Shown here one piece after another: positions 21,845-33,339 of a stretch of 64,000 nucleotides of DNA. How positions within the stretch are numbered: the first letter of the stretch is position 1; every line of letters starts with the position of its first letter. Location of the stretch: the NCBI RefSeq assembly GCF_023091745.1, contig NC_068924.1:69580832-69644831 (forward strand), given 5' to 3'. The DNA comes from Budorcas taxicolor. Its lineage: Eukaryota; Chordata; Mammalia; Artiodactyla; Bovidae. The position numbers and the translations under genes were made by a program. The notes under the pieces are model-generated. The model was given only the letters and a program-made list of their open reading frames with translations, made no database searches and was not told the DNA's origin.

Positions 21845-23067
21845 AACCCTCAGACTACATAGAAGAAGACTTTATTCACTGAACAAGGAGTCCAAAGTGA
21901 GAGGAGAAATAGGAAGTTTTGGAATTAAGTATTTATTTACTTCTAAGAATACTAACTTGGCACATTGTGTTCATAATTTACATTTAGGTTTCTAAGTAAA
22001 AGCCTGAAATTAATAATATCAAACTGTGACTTCATACTGTGGGCCATGCTCAACCTACTTTGACTTGTGCCTGATGAAATTATCATACATTTAGCATTGT
22101 GTTTATTACATAGGCAGATGGATTTCATTAGGGACTAATTTTCCTTACTTTATGCTATCATGTGCATTTTTACAATGGTTTCACATTTGCCAGATAATCA
22201 AATACTATGATAAAAAGATGCATATTATAGTTCTCTCCATGCCCTTTCTAGTACAGAAGTATCAAATCATAACATCACCACAATAAATCTTGACACATGT
22301 CTCCTGTAAAAATCTGTTTTGAACTAGAGCATGAGAAAGATAGAAAAGCTAGGAAATCTAATGAATAATTTTTGGAAAGCTAACTAAGTGAAGAAAATGC
22401 AAACCAAAGACATTAAAAATCAATTTAGAAACAAATAGCATTTTGTCAGACTTAAGAATTATTCATTAGGGGCTGAAGGTACATCTTATCACCAAGAAAA
22501 CGTAAGAAAATAAAGCTTAACAAAAGTACTTAACAATTAGTCTAGTAATTTATTTTTTCTTTCTATTGTACTTTCAAATAATCTAACTTAAACACATACT
22601 TACATACATATACATAATACCACACAGGCACACTCTTCCTGGGAATAAATCAAGTCACCCCCAATAGTGCTAAAATTCAAAGTGCCATGCTGGAGAGCAT
22701 TAAGGAATTTACTGAAATGGATGCGAACTGCCTCCTCTGAGTCATCAGGTTTTAAATAGAAATGAGATAGTAAATTTCTGCCCGCATCACACTGTGTGTC
22801 TTCTCTGATTCACTACTCTCATTCATCTTGATGCTCTCTAATTTGTAAAGAGGCAGGCGATGTATAAATATTCATGGCAGCTCTGGAAATAGACCGCACA
22901 GCGCTCAGTCTTCCGTTAGAAATGGGCAGAACGTCAAAGAGAGCTGGGGATATGTCTCAAAAATGATACAGTTGGCTTGTCACTGGATGAGGAAAAAAGA
23001 GTGGCTTGATTGTGCTGGAGAAAATTTCACAGCTGGATCTATGAGCAGGCCCCCTGACTATGGCTTA
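21845..23067. other. Low-copy sequence with candidate conserved block
   Basis: No gene recognised. At 22640-23060 the sequence is high in complexity and free of any recognised ruminant repeat. It includes a TAAATATTCATGG motif near 22865-22877 and AT-rich homeodomain-like words. Whether it is conserved cannot be judged here. Confidence 0.3.
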
Positions 23068-23265
23068 GGATGGCAGTTCTCAAATCTGCTCCACATCTGG
23101 ATCACCTGGGGATATTTTAAATGACTCATGCCTAAGTCCTGAGCCCAAAGATTCTGAATTAGTACATCTTGGATCAAATCTGGGCATTGATTTTGTTTTT
23201 CAGTTTTTAAGAGGTTGTCCTATTTCACCTGGATCAAGAACTGGTTCAGTCAAAGGCAAGGAGGA
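23068..23265 (+). mobile_element. MER5A-like hAT relic
   Basis: 'ggcagttctcaaatctgctc', 'ctggatcacctggggatatt' and 'gattctgaattagtacatct' follow the MER5A-type order. Diverged. Confidence 0.65.
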
Positions 23266-23351
23266 TTAAGTCTTTAGTCTCTGGGCATATCACATTCAGG
23301 GTGAAATTTCAAACAACAACAACAAAACCCTACAATCAATATAGTATATAT

Positions 23352-23529
23352 GTCTTTTTTTTCTTTTTTCTTTTCTTGGTTGCACTGGGTCTTCAGTGCA
23401 TGCAAGGGCAGGCTTAGTTTCCCCGTGGCATGTGGAATATCAGTTCCCCAACCAGGGACAGAACCCATGACCTCTGCATTGCAAGGTGGATTCTCAACTA
23501 CTGGCACACTGCATCACCAAGGAAGTGCC
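23352..23529 (-). mobile_element. CHR-type SINE (long form, truncated)
   Basis: Antisense. T-rich tail at 23352-23377, then 'ggttgcactgggtcttcagt', 'ccccgtggcatgtggaatat' and the head complement ending 'atcaccaaggaagtgcc'. Confidence 0.75.
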
Positions 23530-23650
23530 TTTGATATAGTATTTATGTTTTCATAGAAATGTTACCAGGGTATAGTGGAGAACAAAAATGGGAGTGGGTG
23601 ACTAGGTCATTCTATTTCATAATTATGGGGTAGAATTCTCCAAAGCTGAG

Positions 23651-24094
23651 TCAAAGCTCTGGTTTTTCCAGTAGTCATGTGTGGATGTGAGAGTTGGACC
23701 ATAAAGAAGGCTGAGCAAGGAAGAATTGACGCCATGAACTGTGGTGTTGGAAAAGACTTTTGGGACTTCCTTGGAGATCAAATCAATCAATCCTAAAGTA
23801 AATCAGTCCTGAACATTCATTGGAAGGACTGATACTGAAGCTGAAGCTCGAATACTTTGGCCACCTGATGAGAAGAGCCAACTTTTGGGAAAGACCCAGA
23901 TGCTGGGAAAGATTGGAGGAGGAAGGAAAAAGGGATGAAAGAGGATGAGATGGTTGGATGGCATCACTGACTCAATGGACATGGGTTTGAGCAAACTCAG
24001 GGAAATGGTGATGGACAGGGAAGCCTGGTGTGCTGCAGTCCACAGGGTTGCAAAGAGTCAGACACAACTGAGCAACTGAACAATTCTAGAAAAT
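23651..24094 (+). mobile_element. BovB LINE 3' end
   Basis: Sense BovB 3' region starting 'caaagctctggtttttccag' and ending 'gagcaactgaac'. About 445 bp; a sister copy of 21411-21840 in the same orientation. Confidence 0.92.
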
Positions 24095-24649
24095 CTTCTA
24101 AGAGGCCTTGAGGAATACTTGTTTAACAAGTACATGGAGAAAAGATAGAATGTTTATGCAAAAGGAAATTTCCAGGTGTATCATACTGAAAAGACACATG
24201 GACCTGAAGAGGCTGCGCATTTGTGAAGCAGAAGTGGATCACCACGGCTGAAGCACAGGGGACTGCCCCTCTGCTTCTCTTGGCAATTTTGCAAAATGTT
24301 GCTATCTAGCCACTGGACCAGGATTTTAAGTGTGCTATGAAAAGTAGAAAATTAGAGCTATTCTGAGGTACATGGGAGATTAATTTTCCATCTGTAATCA
24401 TATGGTTGTAAAGAGTGAAGGCAGTCAGCTCAGGGGGTATGTATTAATATTCATTAAGTTCACCACGAGGGTATCGGAGGAGGTAGAAGGAAGTGCATGC
24501 TGAGCTTAAAATACCCCCTTCAAATATGAGAACTGCACTTGTGCTTTAAAACCTCTGTCAATTCACCGCAGTGCGTGCACCCATCAATTCCAGTGGGAGG
24601 TCTAGCTTCAGAATCCCCAGCAACTGACATAGCCTGACTACTTCAAAAA
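24095..24649. other. Low-copy sequence, nothing recognised
   Basis: No gene or repeat recognised. There is an AT-rich 'tattaatattcattaag' word near 24444-24460. Confidence 0.35.
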
Positions 24650-24958
24650 CGTTCCCTGGTGGCCCAGAGGTTGAGAATTCACCTGCCAATGCAGGGGGCA
24701 GGCGTCTGATCCCCGGTCTGGAAAGAATCCTCATGCCACAGAGCAACTAAGCCTGTTCACCACAACTCCTGAGTCCGTGTGCCTAGAGCCTGCGCTCCAC
24801 AACAAGAGAAGCCACTGCAATGAGAAGCCCACCCTCCACAACTAGAGAACAGCCCCTACTCACCGCCACTAGAGACTGCCCACGCGTAGCAATGAAGACC
24901 CACTGTAGCCATACCCACATAACAATGAGGACCCAGTGCAGCCATAAATAAATAAAAT
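24650..24958 (+). mobile_element. CHR-type SINE, long form
   Basis: tRNA-like head 'gttccctggtggcccagagg', then 'gaccc-actg-tagcc' repeats in the body, and an 'aataaataaaattttt' end. A near-complete long-form element of about 310 bp. Confidence 0.85.
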
Positions 24959-25289
24959 TTTTAAATACTCGAAATCTTTATGTGACGCCAACACCCCCAA
25001 CAGGATTATGGAAGCATCAGAATGTTTGTCCAATGGTGTGGCTCCATGTGCCTAGGTCTTTCCCTGCTTGGCTCTTGACCCCTCCATACACTGACCAGTG
25101 GTCACCTGGGGCCCGAGGGAGCTGATTACGATCAGGTACACGTGGACTCAAATAAAGTTGGAAGCTACAGACTTATGCTTCTTTATTTCAGGCCTTCATA
25201 GGATTCAAACAACAGACACTGCTCAGCCCTTTTAAACGCTGACAAACACTGTGCTGCCCTATATCTGTCCTTTTATTTTCACCAGGTTT
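24959..25289. other. Low-copy sequence, nothing recognised
   Basis: No gene or repeat recognised. Confidence 0.4.
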
Positions 25290-25358
25290 GAAAAGCGACA
25301 CTGTCTAATACTATATGTCAATTATATCCCAACAAAAATGAAAAAAAAAAAAAAAAAG
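25290..25358 (+). mobile_element. Probable L1 3' terminus with poly(A)
   Basis: 'gtctaatactatatgtcaat' and 'tatcccaacaaaaatg' followed by A17 resemble an L1 3' end. Too short for certainty. Confidence 0.45.
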
Positions 25359-25591
25359 GAACTAAGTGACTGCTAGCAACATCACCGTCTAGTATCAAAT
25401 ATCTCAATTGCCAATGGAAAACATGCTGCTTTCAGGACTCTAAAAAGAACTTTGGTGTCCTCTGAATTCAAGCTTATGTTATTATAATGAAAGTAATAAA
25501 ATAGCATGATTGAATGCTTTAAAAACACTGTACCCAAGACAACCTTTATTCTTCCATCAAACCAATTTTTAAGAAATATTATGCCAAAATT

Positions 25592-25728
25592 GGTTAGAGG
25601 GCATCACTGACTCGATGAACGTGAAGCTGAGCAAGCCCAGGGAGTTGGTGATGGACAGGGAAGCCTCACATGCTGCAGTTCATGGGGTCGCAAAGACTTG
25701 GACATGACTGAGCGACTGAACTGAACTG
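25592..25728 (+). mobile_element. BovB LINE, 137-bp 3' stub
   Basis: Only the last 137 bp of BovB, ending in the 'gactgaactgaactg' repeat. A perfect 11-bp TSD atgccaaaatt at 25581-25591 and 25729-25739 shows it is a genuine extreme 5'-truncated insertion, not a deletion product. Confidence 0.95.
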
Positions 25729-25739
25729 ATGCCAAAATT

Positions 25740-26039
25740 AACAGGAGAAAAATTGTTTGGCATGGATAAAATTACAGAACACTCTATCAAATTTACTGTA
25801 TTTAAAAGCTGTTCTCCTACTCTCCAGGTGTTTATCATCCTCATATGCAATATTGATAGGCAATGGGAGACAACACATAGAAATTTTAGGAAGCTTCTCA
25901 AGTGAATTTAAGTATTATAAAGGAAAATACTAGTTTACCTTATTTATCTTTAGATGTGCTTAATTTATATTGAAATATCATTATATTTTACATTATTTCA
26001 AATACATTAGTTCAATACATACCCAATGACAGCAAAAGA
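25740..26039. other. Low-copy AT-rich sequence
   Basis: No gene or repeat recognised. Confidence 0.4.
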
Positions 26040-26349
26040 AAATATATGCTATCCTTTTATACCAGTGGTAGGAGTCTATCTTGTTATATCCTTGATAACT
26101 AATTTTGCAATAAAATTTAAGAGGAGTAGAGTTGTTCATAACCTTTGAGCAGATCAAGTCTAGAATATGTTCTAAGAAAATACTATAAAAAGCAGTTTTA
26201 TGAACAAAGATATTCATAATAGCATTTTTCCTTGGTCAGGTTTTGCTTGAAACCATTTTATATTTAAAACAACTTAAAACACTTAAGCATCAGGAATGCT
26301 ACCAGGTACTAAATAATGTATCAGTTAATCTACTAAAAGTATTCACAAA

Positions 26350-26611
26350 CTACTGCCAGCAGCCGGTTACATTTCTAATGGTTAGAAAAAAAAATTCAAA
26401 AAATACTATTTTGTGACCCATGAAAATTTTATTAAATTCAAATGTCAGTGCCCATAACATTTGATTAGAACACAGAATGTTCACTCATATACCTATTGTT
26501 TATTCATTTACTTCTTATGCTCCCATAGCAGAGGAGAGGAGTTGCAAAATAGACTTGAAAACGCACAGGCCTCAAATCTTTATGGAAAAGTTTGCTAACT
26601 CCTGGTCTAAT
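26350..26611. mobile_element. hAT-type DNA transposon relic
   Basis: Matches a common mammalian MER-class repeat: 'ctattttgtgacccatgaaa', 'aattcaaatgtcagtgccca', then 'aaaagtttgctaactcctgg' at the end. I cannot give the exact subfamily, and the hAT assignment is from memory. Confidence 0.6.
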
Positions 26612-26620
26612 ATCAAGTTA

Positions 26621-26825
26621 AGAGAGTAGCTTCTGGAACTAGACTGCTTGGTTTTGAATGCCAACTCTGGCATTTATTATCCATGTGACATTAGGAAAGA
26701 CACTTAACCTTCTCTGTATCTTAATTTCTTCACTTGTAAAATGAAGATAAAAACAATACCCACCCCTGAAGGCTGCTGTAATAATAGCATCATAACGATG
26801 CTTAGAGCGGAATAAGCACGGTGAA
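26621..26825 (+). mobile_element. MIR SINE relic
   Basis: Clear sense MIR: 'ctagactgcttggttttgaa', 'gacacttaaccttctctgta' and 'cacttgtaaaatgaagataa'. One of the best-preserved MIRs in the window. Confidence 0.88.
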
Positions 26826-27085
26826 GGTCATCTTGAGTAATTATGTGCCTACTAACATGAATGTTGCTCAAATGTTAGAAGGAAAATCAGGTAAAATTGT
26901 ACATATGATTACAACTGTTAACAATAAAACCTTCACATAAAAACTGTCTGGTAGAAAATATGCCAAACTATTAACAATGATTACCTTTAAAGCAGAGGGA
27001 TTTTTATTTTTTCTCCTCTTCCCAAGTTTACTATATGTACTCAAATTACCACTATAATGGTAAAACAATCAAAGTATTAAAAGGA

Positions 27086-27980
27086 TAGAGAATGCCATAA
27101 CTATGGAAACAGTTCTATGAAAGCGCATTTTAGGGAATAAGTACACAAATGTACATTACAAATATTCTGTTCCTTCTGCTCCTTCAGAGACTCTCATCAA
27201 ATCTTTTACAATTCTATTTTTTTCCCACCAAAGGGTCAAGAATGACACTTATGCACTTCACCTTTCACCCGTGCTGCTGGTCACTTGGTAGCATGAGATG
27301 ACAAGTTTACCCAAGCTCATCCCTTTATACACATTGCTAATTACCCCTGATTTCCGCTGACACCACACTTCATTAAACACATTGAAAAATTCATTCCCCA
27401 GCCTCTCTGCTCCAGGCACTTGTCTCCAGCAGCCCTCCCCATAGACAGCTGCATTTTTATTCTGTATTACATTCTCCTCGTTCTTAAAAATCTATCCATC
27501 AATTTAAAAAAAAAAGAAAAAAGTGTGTTCAGGTCAGTTCAGGGAATCTGACTGGATTCCTATGGAAAGAAATGTGGATGTGTGTAAGCCTATCCTTAGG
27601 CACAATTTATTAAAACCATTGATATCCGCCCCCCACACACTATGTTATTTGAAATAGCAACTCACATATTTCATTCTTTATTTGCTATTACACGTGAAAA
27701 TAGCCCTAAAATACAAAGTCATGAATGTCTGAGCAAGTAAATTATGACAGTGTAATTTTATGGCCAAGGCAGGGGATGTGGATTCTAATAAAATGTTTTG
27801 TTCCACCTAATTGGGAAGGTATTCTTTTCCAAATGGCAGGTTATATTTACAGGGGTTATACTGAATAAATTCAAGAGGCCTCAGGAAAAAAATTGGGTTA
27901 TTTGGTGTAACTCAAGTACTTTGCACAGCATCTAGCGTATACAGACCACACAAGGAACCCAACAATTCACTTTCTCTTTT
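27086..27980. other. Low-copy sequence, nothing recognised
   Basis: An A-rich run lies at 27507-27523. No gene or repeat recognised; 27230-27480 is of higher complexity. Confidence 0.35.
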
Positions 27981-27981
27981 T

Positions 27982-28010
27982 ATCCATCCATCCATCCATC
28001 CATCCATCCA
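27982..28010 (+). repeat. (ATCC)7 microsatellite
   Basis: Seven uninterrupted ATCC units, then a CACATGCATACGTACGT transition. Confidence 0.97.
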
Positions 28011-28121
28011 CACATGCATACGTACGTGTAAGAAACAGAACAAAACAAAAGCTTACATGTACAGCCTGTAGGAAATAGATCAGTGTCGCCTTTCAGCAAG
28101 CACAGCTTACTTTTAAATATC

Positions 28122-28193
28122 TACTGTTGAGGCTGCTTCTTAGCAAGATGCTGTCGGTACTGTTGACGCTGGTTCTTAGCAAGATACTAAAAG
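28122..28193 (+). repeat. Diverged 36-bp tandem duplication
   Basis: The unit starting 'tactgttga' at 28122 recurs at 28158. 'ttcttagcaagat' occurs in both copies, with several substitutions elsewhere. Confidence 0.85.
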
Positions 28194-28223
28194 TTAGGAA
28201 GACTCTATTCTAGTCTTCAATGA

Positions 28224-28295
28224 GCTAACAGTCCGGTGGGGAACCCAGACAGGGAGACGCTAACAGTCCGGTGGGGAACCCAGACAGGGAGACGC
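28224..28295 (+). repeat. Perfect 35-bp tandem duplication
   Basis: Copies at 28224-28258 and 28259-28293 are identical, and the 'gc' after the second copy matches the start of another unit. The unit begins 'gctaacagtccgg'. Perfect identity implies a recent origin or an assembly error. Confidence 0.97.
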
Positions 28296-28789
28296 ATACA
28301 CTGAACATAATGAGTTAAGAGCAAAAATAACAGCACTCCTAAGATCCAGAGAATGAAGTAATATACTCTATGGAGAGGTAGCCAGAGGGGGATGCCCAGT
28401 ATAAAAGGGATAGTGCCCAAGTGGGAAATGCTGAGTCTCCTGCAGAATTTGCCACGTTATTAACCCCTGGCTTTTCTGATCAATTTTCATCTATATTTAC
28501 TGTTTACTTGTTGTCAGAGAGGAATTAAATCATTCAACTGATTGCGCAATAAATAGCAAAGTCACCGTATGGCCAATCTCTTTTGAAGAGTGGTAGGCAC
28601 AGCTGTAAGACAAAGTAGGATTCCCCTAATGTAACTAAATTCATACTTTGTGTCACTCTTTTCCACCCAAAGCTTTCTCTCTCACCCTTTTTCTTAATTT
28701 AAGGCACTTCTTCTAAGGAAAGTCTATTCTTCAGATAAACAATTCAGAATTTTCCTTAGCATTATGTACTTTTGATTCAAATGCTAAAG
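28296..28789. other. Low-copy sequence, nothing recognised
   Basis: No gene or repeat recognised. Confidence 0.4.
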
Positions 28790-28800
28790 TTGAAATTGAG

Positions 28801-28929
28801 GGAATTCCTTGGTGGTCCAGAGGTTAAAACTGCATGCGTCCAATGTAAGGGGCACAAGTTTTACTCCTGGTTGGGAAACTAAGGTCCCACACATTGCACA
28901 GTATGGCCAAGAAAATATTCTTAAAATAA
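28801..28929 (+). mobile_element. CHR-type tRNA-derived SINE
   Basis: Head 'gaattccttggtggtccaga', a 'tactcctggttgggaaacta' block, and a short A-rich tail. Perfect 11-bp TSD ttgaaattgag at 28790-28800 and 28930-28940. Confidence 0.92.
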
Positions 28930-28940
28930 TTGAAATTGAG

Positions 28941-29613
28941 TGAAATCACCAGGAGATGACAAACAATACTACTTTTCAATGGATATAGAACTATATTTAT
29001 TTTTTTAATATATTTAAAGATAAGACAAGTAAACACTAGACACGGACCCAGTACAGAGATCCAGCTAAAAGGAACACATGGCTTACAAGAATGAGCCTTC
29101 TCAGAATCCTCAGGTTGTGTTTTTTATCTTCAAAGGAAAGGTCTAATAGGATTGGTGCTAACAAGAAGTAGTTATTATAATTTTAAACAAGATGGCTGCC
29201 ATCTTGAAACTGTGAATTAATACTACTTAGCTTTTGGAATTGTCACTTATTTTTCTCCACATTAACAAGTTAGTGGTATATCCTAAGAAAGAGCTGGAAT
29301 AAACTATGGCTCTAGAAGTTTACAAAGGATTCTGTTTCTTAAGAAAGAAACAGTAGAACTAGAACACCAGTTAGGAACGCCATACCCAAGCTCTGAGTGT
29401 AAAAGGAATTAACACAAAGTAAAATGAAACTGAAGCAGTTTATTCACCAGATACTGAAAACGTGACTAGTAGAACCAGAAAATATTTCTAATTCATATTT
29501 TGATGAATTTTCCTTTGTTTCATAAACAAAATGAGAATTAACAACAAGGAATAACAATCTTCATTAATATAGGGCATCATTGGCACTGGTTTTATAAGTA
29601 TAATCAAAGACCA
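28941..29613. other. Low-copy sequence, nothing recognised
   Basis: AT-rich. A short palindromic 'aagatggctgccatctt' lies at 29190-29206. No gene recognised. Confidence 0.4.
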
Positions 29614-29623
29614 TGCATCTTGT

Positions 29624-30903
29624 CAGTTCAGTTCAGGGCTCAGTTGGGTCTGACTCTTTACCAACCCGTGGACTGTAACACACCAGGCTTCCCTGACCAT
29701 CCCCAAGTCCCAGAGTTTACTCAAACTCATGTCCATTGAGTTGGCGATGCCATCCAACCATCTCATCCTCTGTTGTCCCCTTCTCCTGACTTCAATCAAT
29801 CCCAGCATCAGGTCTTTTCAGATGAGTCAGTTCTTTGCATCAGATGGCCTTTGCATCCAATACTTTTATTGGAGCTTCAGCTTCAACATCAGTCCTTCCA
29901 ATGAATATTCAGGACTGATATCCTTTAATATGAACTGGTTATATCTCCTTGCAGTCCAAGAGACTCAAGAGTCTTTTCCGCTAAAGCATCATTCTTCAGG
30001 GCTCAGCTTTCTTTATAGTCCAACTCTCACATCTACCCATGACTACTGGAAAACCATAGCCTTGAGTAGATGGACCTTTGTTGGCAAAGTAAGGTCTCTG
30101 CTTTTGAATATGCTATCTAGGTTGGTCATAACTTTCCTTCCAAGGAGTAGGCATCTTTTAATTTCACGGCTGCAGTCACCATCTGCAGTGATTTTGGAGC
30201 CCCCAAAAATAAAGTATGACACTGTTTCCACTGTTTCCCCATCTATATGCCATGAAGAGACCAGATGCCATGATCTTAGTTTTCTGAATGTTGAGTTTTA
30301 AGCCAACTATTTCACTCTCCTCTTTCACTTTCATCAAGAGGCTCTTTAGTTCTTCACTTTCTGCCATAAGGGTGGTGTCATCTGCATATCTGAGGTTACT
30401 GATATTTCTCCTGGCAATCTTGATTCCAGCTTGTGGTTCATCCAGCCCAGCATTTCTCATGATGTACTCTGCAGAGAAGTTAAATAAGCAGGGTGACAAT
30501 ATACAGCCTTGACATACTCCTTTCCTGATTTGGAACCAGTCTGTTGTTCCATGTCCAGTTCTCACTGTTGCTTCTTAACCTGCATACAGATTTCTCTGCA
30601 GGCAGGTCAGGTGGTCTGGTATTCCAATTTCTTTAAGAATTTTCCACATTTTGTTGTGATCCATACAAAGGCTTTGGCATAGTCAATAAAGCAGAAATAG
30701 ATGTTTTTCTGGAACTCTTTTGCTTTTTCCATGATCCAGTGGATGCTGGCAATTTGATCTCTGGTTCCTCTGCCTTTTCTAAAACCAGCTTGAACATCTG
30801 GAAGTTCACAGTTCGTGTAGCCTGGCTTGGAGAATTTTGAGCAATACTTTATTAGCATGTGAGATGAATGCAATTGTGTGGTAGTTTGAGCATTCTTTGG
30901 CAT
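29624..30903 (-). mobile_element. BovB LINE, 5'-truncated (1.28 kb)
   Basis: Antisense BovB from the 'cagttcagttcag' tail at 29624 to a 5' truncation at 30903. Perfect 10-bp TSD tgcatcttgt at 29614-29623 and 30904-30913, so the insertion is precisely delimited. It carries part of the RT domain, now frameshifted. Confidence 0.96.
30176..30903 (-). pseudogene. BovB reverse-transcriptase relic
   Basis: Part of the BovB at 29624-30903. Two open segments remain (30607-30903 and 30176-30565). The first holds the 'AGFRKGRGTRDQI' finger motif and motif A ('FIDYAKAF'). The segment where the second Asp block would follow is damaged by a short deletion near 30662, where 'cacagtc' is reduced. The second holds 'GVCQGCILSPCLF' (motif B) and 'LRYADDTTL' (motif C, YADD). 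The N-terminal endonuclease is absent because of 5' truncation. It is non-functional. Confidence 0.88.
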
Positions 30904-30913
30904 TGCATCTTGT

Positions 30914-31203
30914 TAATTTTTATTAAAGAAATCGGTGATGATCTGGTTACTACATAGACAGACAACAAAGAAAATCAAATTGGTGTATCCAATTTTAGTT
31001 TAGTTTTTTTTTTTTAGAAAGAATGTAATCTTGAAGTCAAACCAAAACAGAAGACAATGCAGGGGTGGTGGGGGTGGAGAGAGAAATGTGAGCAGGCTCT
31101 AGGTTAGAAAGGGAAACCATGGACCCCATAGCTAAAACTTCAGTAAATAAGCAAATAAATAAGATTCTGTGAACAAGGAGAAAGGGATTCATTTAACAGT
31201 GTA
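30914..31203. other. Low-copy sequence, nothing recognised
   Basis: T12 run near 31005; purine-rich 31060-31085. No gene recognised. Confidence 0.4.
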
Positions 31204-31400
31204 GTATGGCTCATCTGGTAAAAAGAATCTGCATCTAATGCGGGAGACCTTGGTTCAGTCCCTGGGTTGGGAAGATTCCCTGGAGAAGGGAAAGGTCACC
31301 CACTCCAGTATTCTGGCCTGGAGAATCCCATGGACTACATAGTCCATGGGGTCGCAAAGAGGAGGACACAATTGAAGAACTCTCACTTTCGCTTTCATGT
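31204..31400 (+). mobile_element. Bov-tA SINE
   Basis: Sense; the first about 15 bp of the tRNA-like head are missing or diverged ('tatggctcatctggtaaaaa'). A short deletion near 31340 removes the 'gaggagcctggcgggc' segment. Confidence 0.9.
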
Positions 31401-33109
31401 GCTTCAAAGGAGTTTTATTTTTAATGTAACTATGGAAGAAAAATGGTTCAAAACAGAAATGGAGAAAAGTATCACCACACCTAGCCATACAGATCTGTGG
31501 ACTTGTCAGGTACAAAATTGAGAATTTGAGGAGCCACAGGGATAAGCAATAGGTTAAGCAAGTTCCTGAGATTGAACAGTGAATAGGCTACACATAGGGT
31601 AGGTGATCTCCATTCTGCACGTACAGAATTTTCCATACTCGATGGGTATAATGACAATCCCTGTGCGTGATCCTAAATGTATACTATTCACATGTACATA
31701 AACACATAAGCAGAAGTCCCAAGTTCATTCGTATTTCTAGGCCAGAGAACTTGGAAACTGCTGGGATACATTCAAACACCGGAAATGAAGTGTGATATGA
31801 CTGTCTACATTAGCCTGCAGGAGTATAAACTTAATGAGACTTTCTTTTTTTTCCAATTTTCCCCTTCATTCTACCCAATTAGGTTCTTTCCAAGGAAGAA
31901 ACTATATTACTGTAGAAATATTCAACCTTCTATTCATATAGTCTATGAATATAGACCCAGGTTTCTGGAGAGACCTTAAAATGTACAAAGGCCTTAATAT
32001 AATTCAATCATTAACTTCAGACCTAGATGATGGAAGGACATTGCACCTGAAGTTTCTGAACTTAGTTTTCCCTGGACCCTGGGAAGAATATAGACTAGCA
32101 CTTCCAAGAAACAAAGCATCTTTGCTCTCTTAAGTGACACAGGCTACGGAAAACTTGAATAACATTACAAACATTCAAGCAAACAGAAAAAGAGAGTAAG
32201 TTCCAAAGTTATCCTCCGTTAACTCAGTGTGAATCAAAGCTAAAATTAAAATAATTTATCTCTACCAAAACATATCCATATGCAACAGAAAAGGCAAATT
32301 TTATGGATATCAGTGGCAAGCTGGGAGCATATTAAAACATGATTTAAAGTCTTTTAGATATTCTAGTAGTCAAGCTTTGTAATAAATGTCAACAGAGTAG
32401 ATTCACTACCAAGTAAGGAGAGAGAATTGTAATATGAGGCAGAACTGACTTCAGACACTGGAATTGGATAGGTTGCTGTTTTATTTGAGACGCAGAGGAG
32501 TGATAAATAAAAACTGAAGTGAGCAGTAACACCATATATACATGTGACCTTAGATATTCCACTTCTGTCCTCATATCACCAAGCCATTTTACTTCCTAAA
32601 ATATGCTAAGAATCTCTGTGCTTGTTCTGTCCACTTAACATTGGATTATATTGAATCTCTATATAATATGAGACATTTGAACTGCAAAATTTAACATTGT
32701 AACACTTGTCAGGAGGAACAGTTTTATTTGGGGCTGATAAGAAGAAACATCTACAGGGAAAATAAATTTTGTAGAAAGAAATTATTTTGTAATCCAGACA
32801 AGTACCAAAAGAAAATTGCAGAGGGTTATAAAAAATGCCCCCCTTCTCTTGCCCAAACTACCATGAATATTTATAGACACAATCACAACCTAGAGGGGAC
32901 TTTGTACAGGCCTTATATTTGAGCAGGTTACCCTGAAACCCCTTCTGCAATGAAAGATTCATATAATAGCACTCAGTCTAAGACAAAAGACAAAATTTTA
33001 CATACTTAATTTCTGAATACTGTAGATATTTCTTCATATGAAATCATTCATTTGTACATTACCTCAAGAGCAAGGACTTGGAAGGTTTTAGAGCAAACTG
33101 AGGCTGTTT
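31401..33109. other. Low-copy sequence, nothing recognised
   Basis: 1.7 kb of AT-rich sequence without a recognisable exon, RNA gene or repeat. The short open frames here show no domain. Confidence 0.35.
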
Positions 33110-33299
33110 TATGATGTGTGACGCTTGTGAACCCATGAACTGCAGCACACCAGTCTCCTCTGTCCGTGAGATTTCTGAGGCAAGAACACTGGAGTGGGTT
33201 GCTTTTTCATTCTCCAGGGATCTTCTTGACCCAGGAATTAATCCCGTGTTTCCTGCATTGCAGGAGGATTCTTTAACCACTGTGCCACGAGGGAAGCCC
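33110..33299 (-). mobile_element. Bov-tA SINE
   Basis: Antisense: tail-proximal 'gaacccatgaactgcagcac' through to the head complement 'actgtgccacgagggaagcc'. Diverged. Confidence 0.9.
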
Positions 33300-33339
33300 C
33301 GCAATATTGCATTGTGTCAAAGACTTTTTCCAAATTTTA

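Larger units (their letters stand above)
26040..27085 (+). mobile_element. Old L1 3' UTR, apparently split
   Basis: Sense L1M-type relics flank other repeats. At about 26130-26240 'aaagatattcataatagca' fits the L1 region near the ORF2 end. At 26830-27085 'tgattacaactgttaacaat' and 'ctattaacaatgattacctt' fit the 3' UTR. A hAT relic and a MIR lie between the two parts. Confidence 0.5.

Noticed and set aside
29729..30301. 190-codon plus-strand frame
   Set aside because: Antisense shadow of the BovB copy at 29624-30903.
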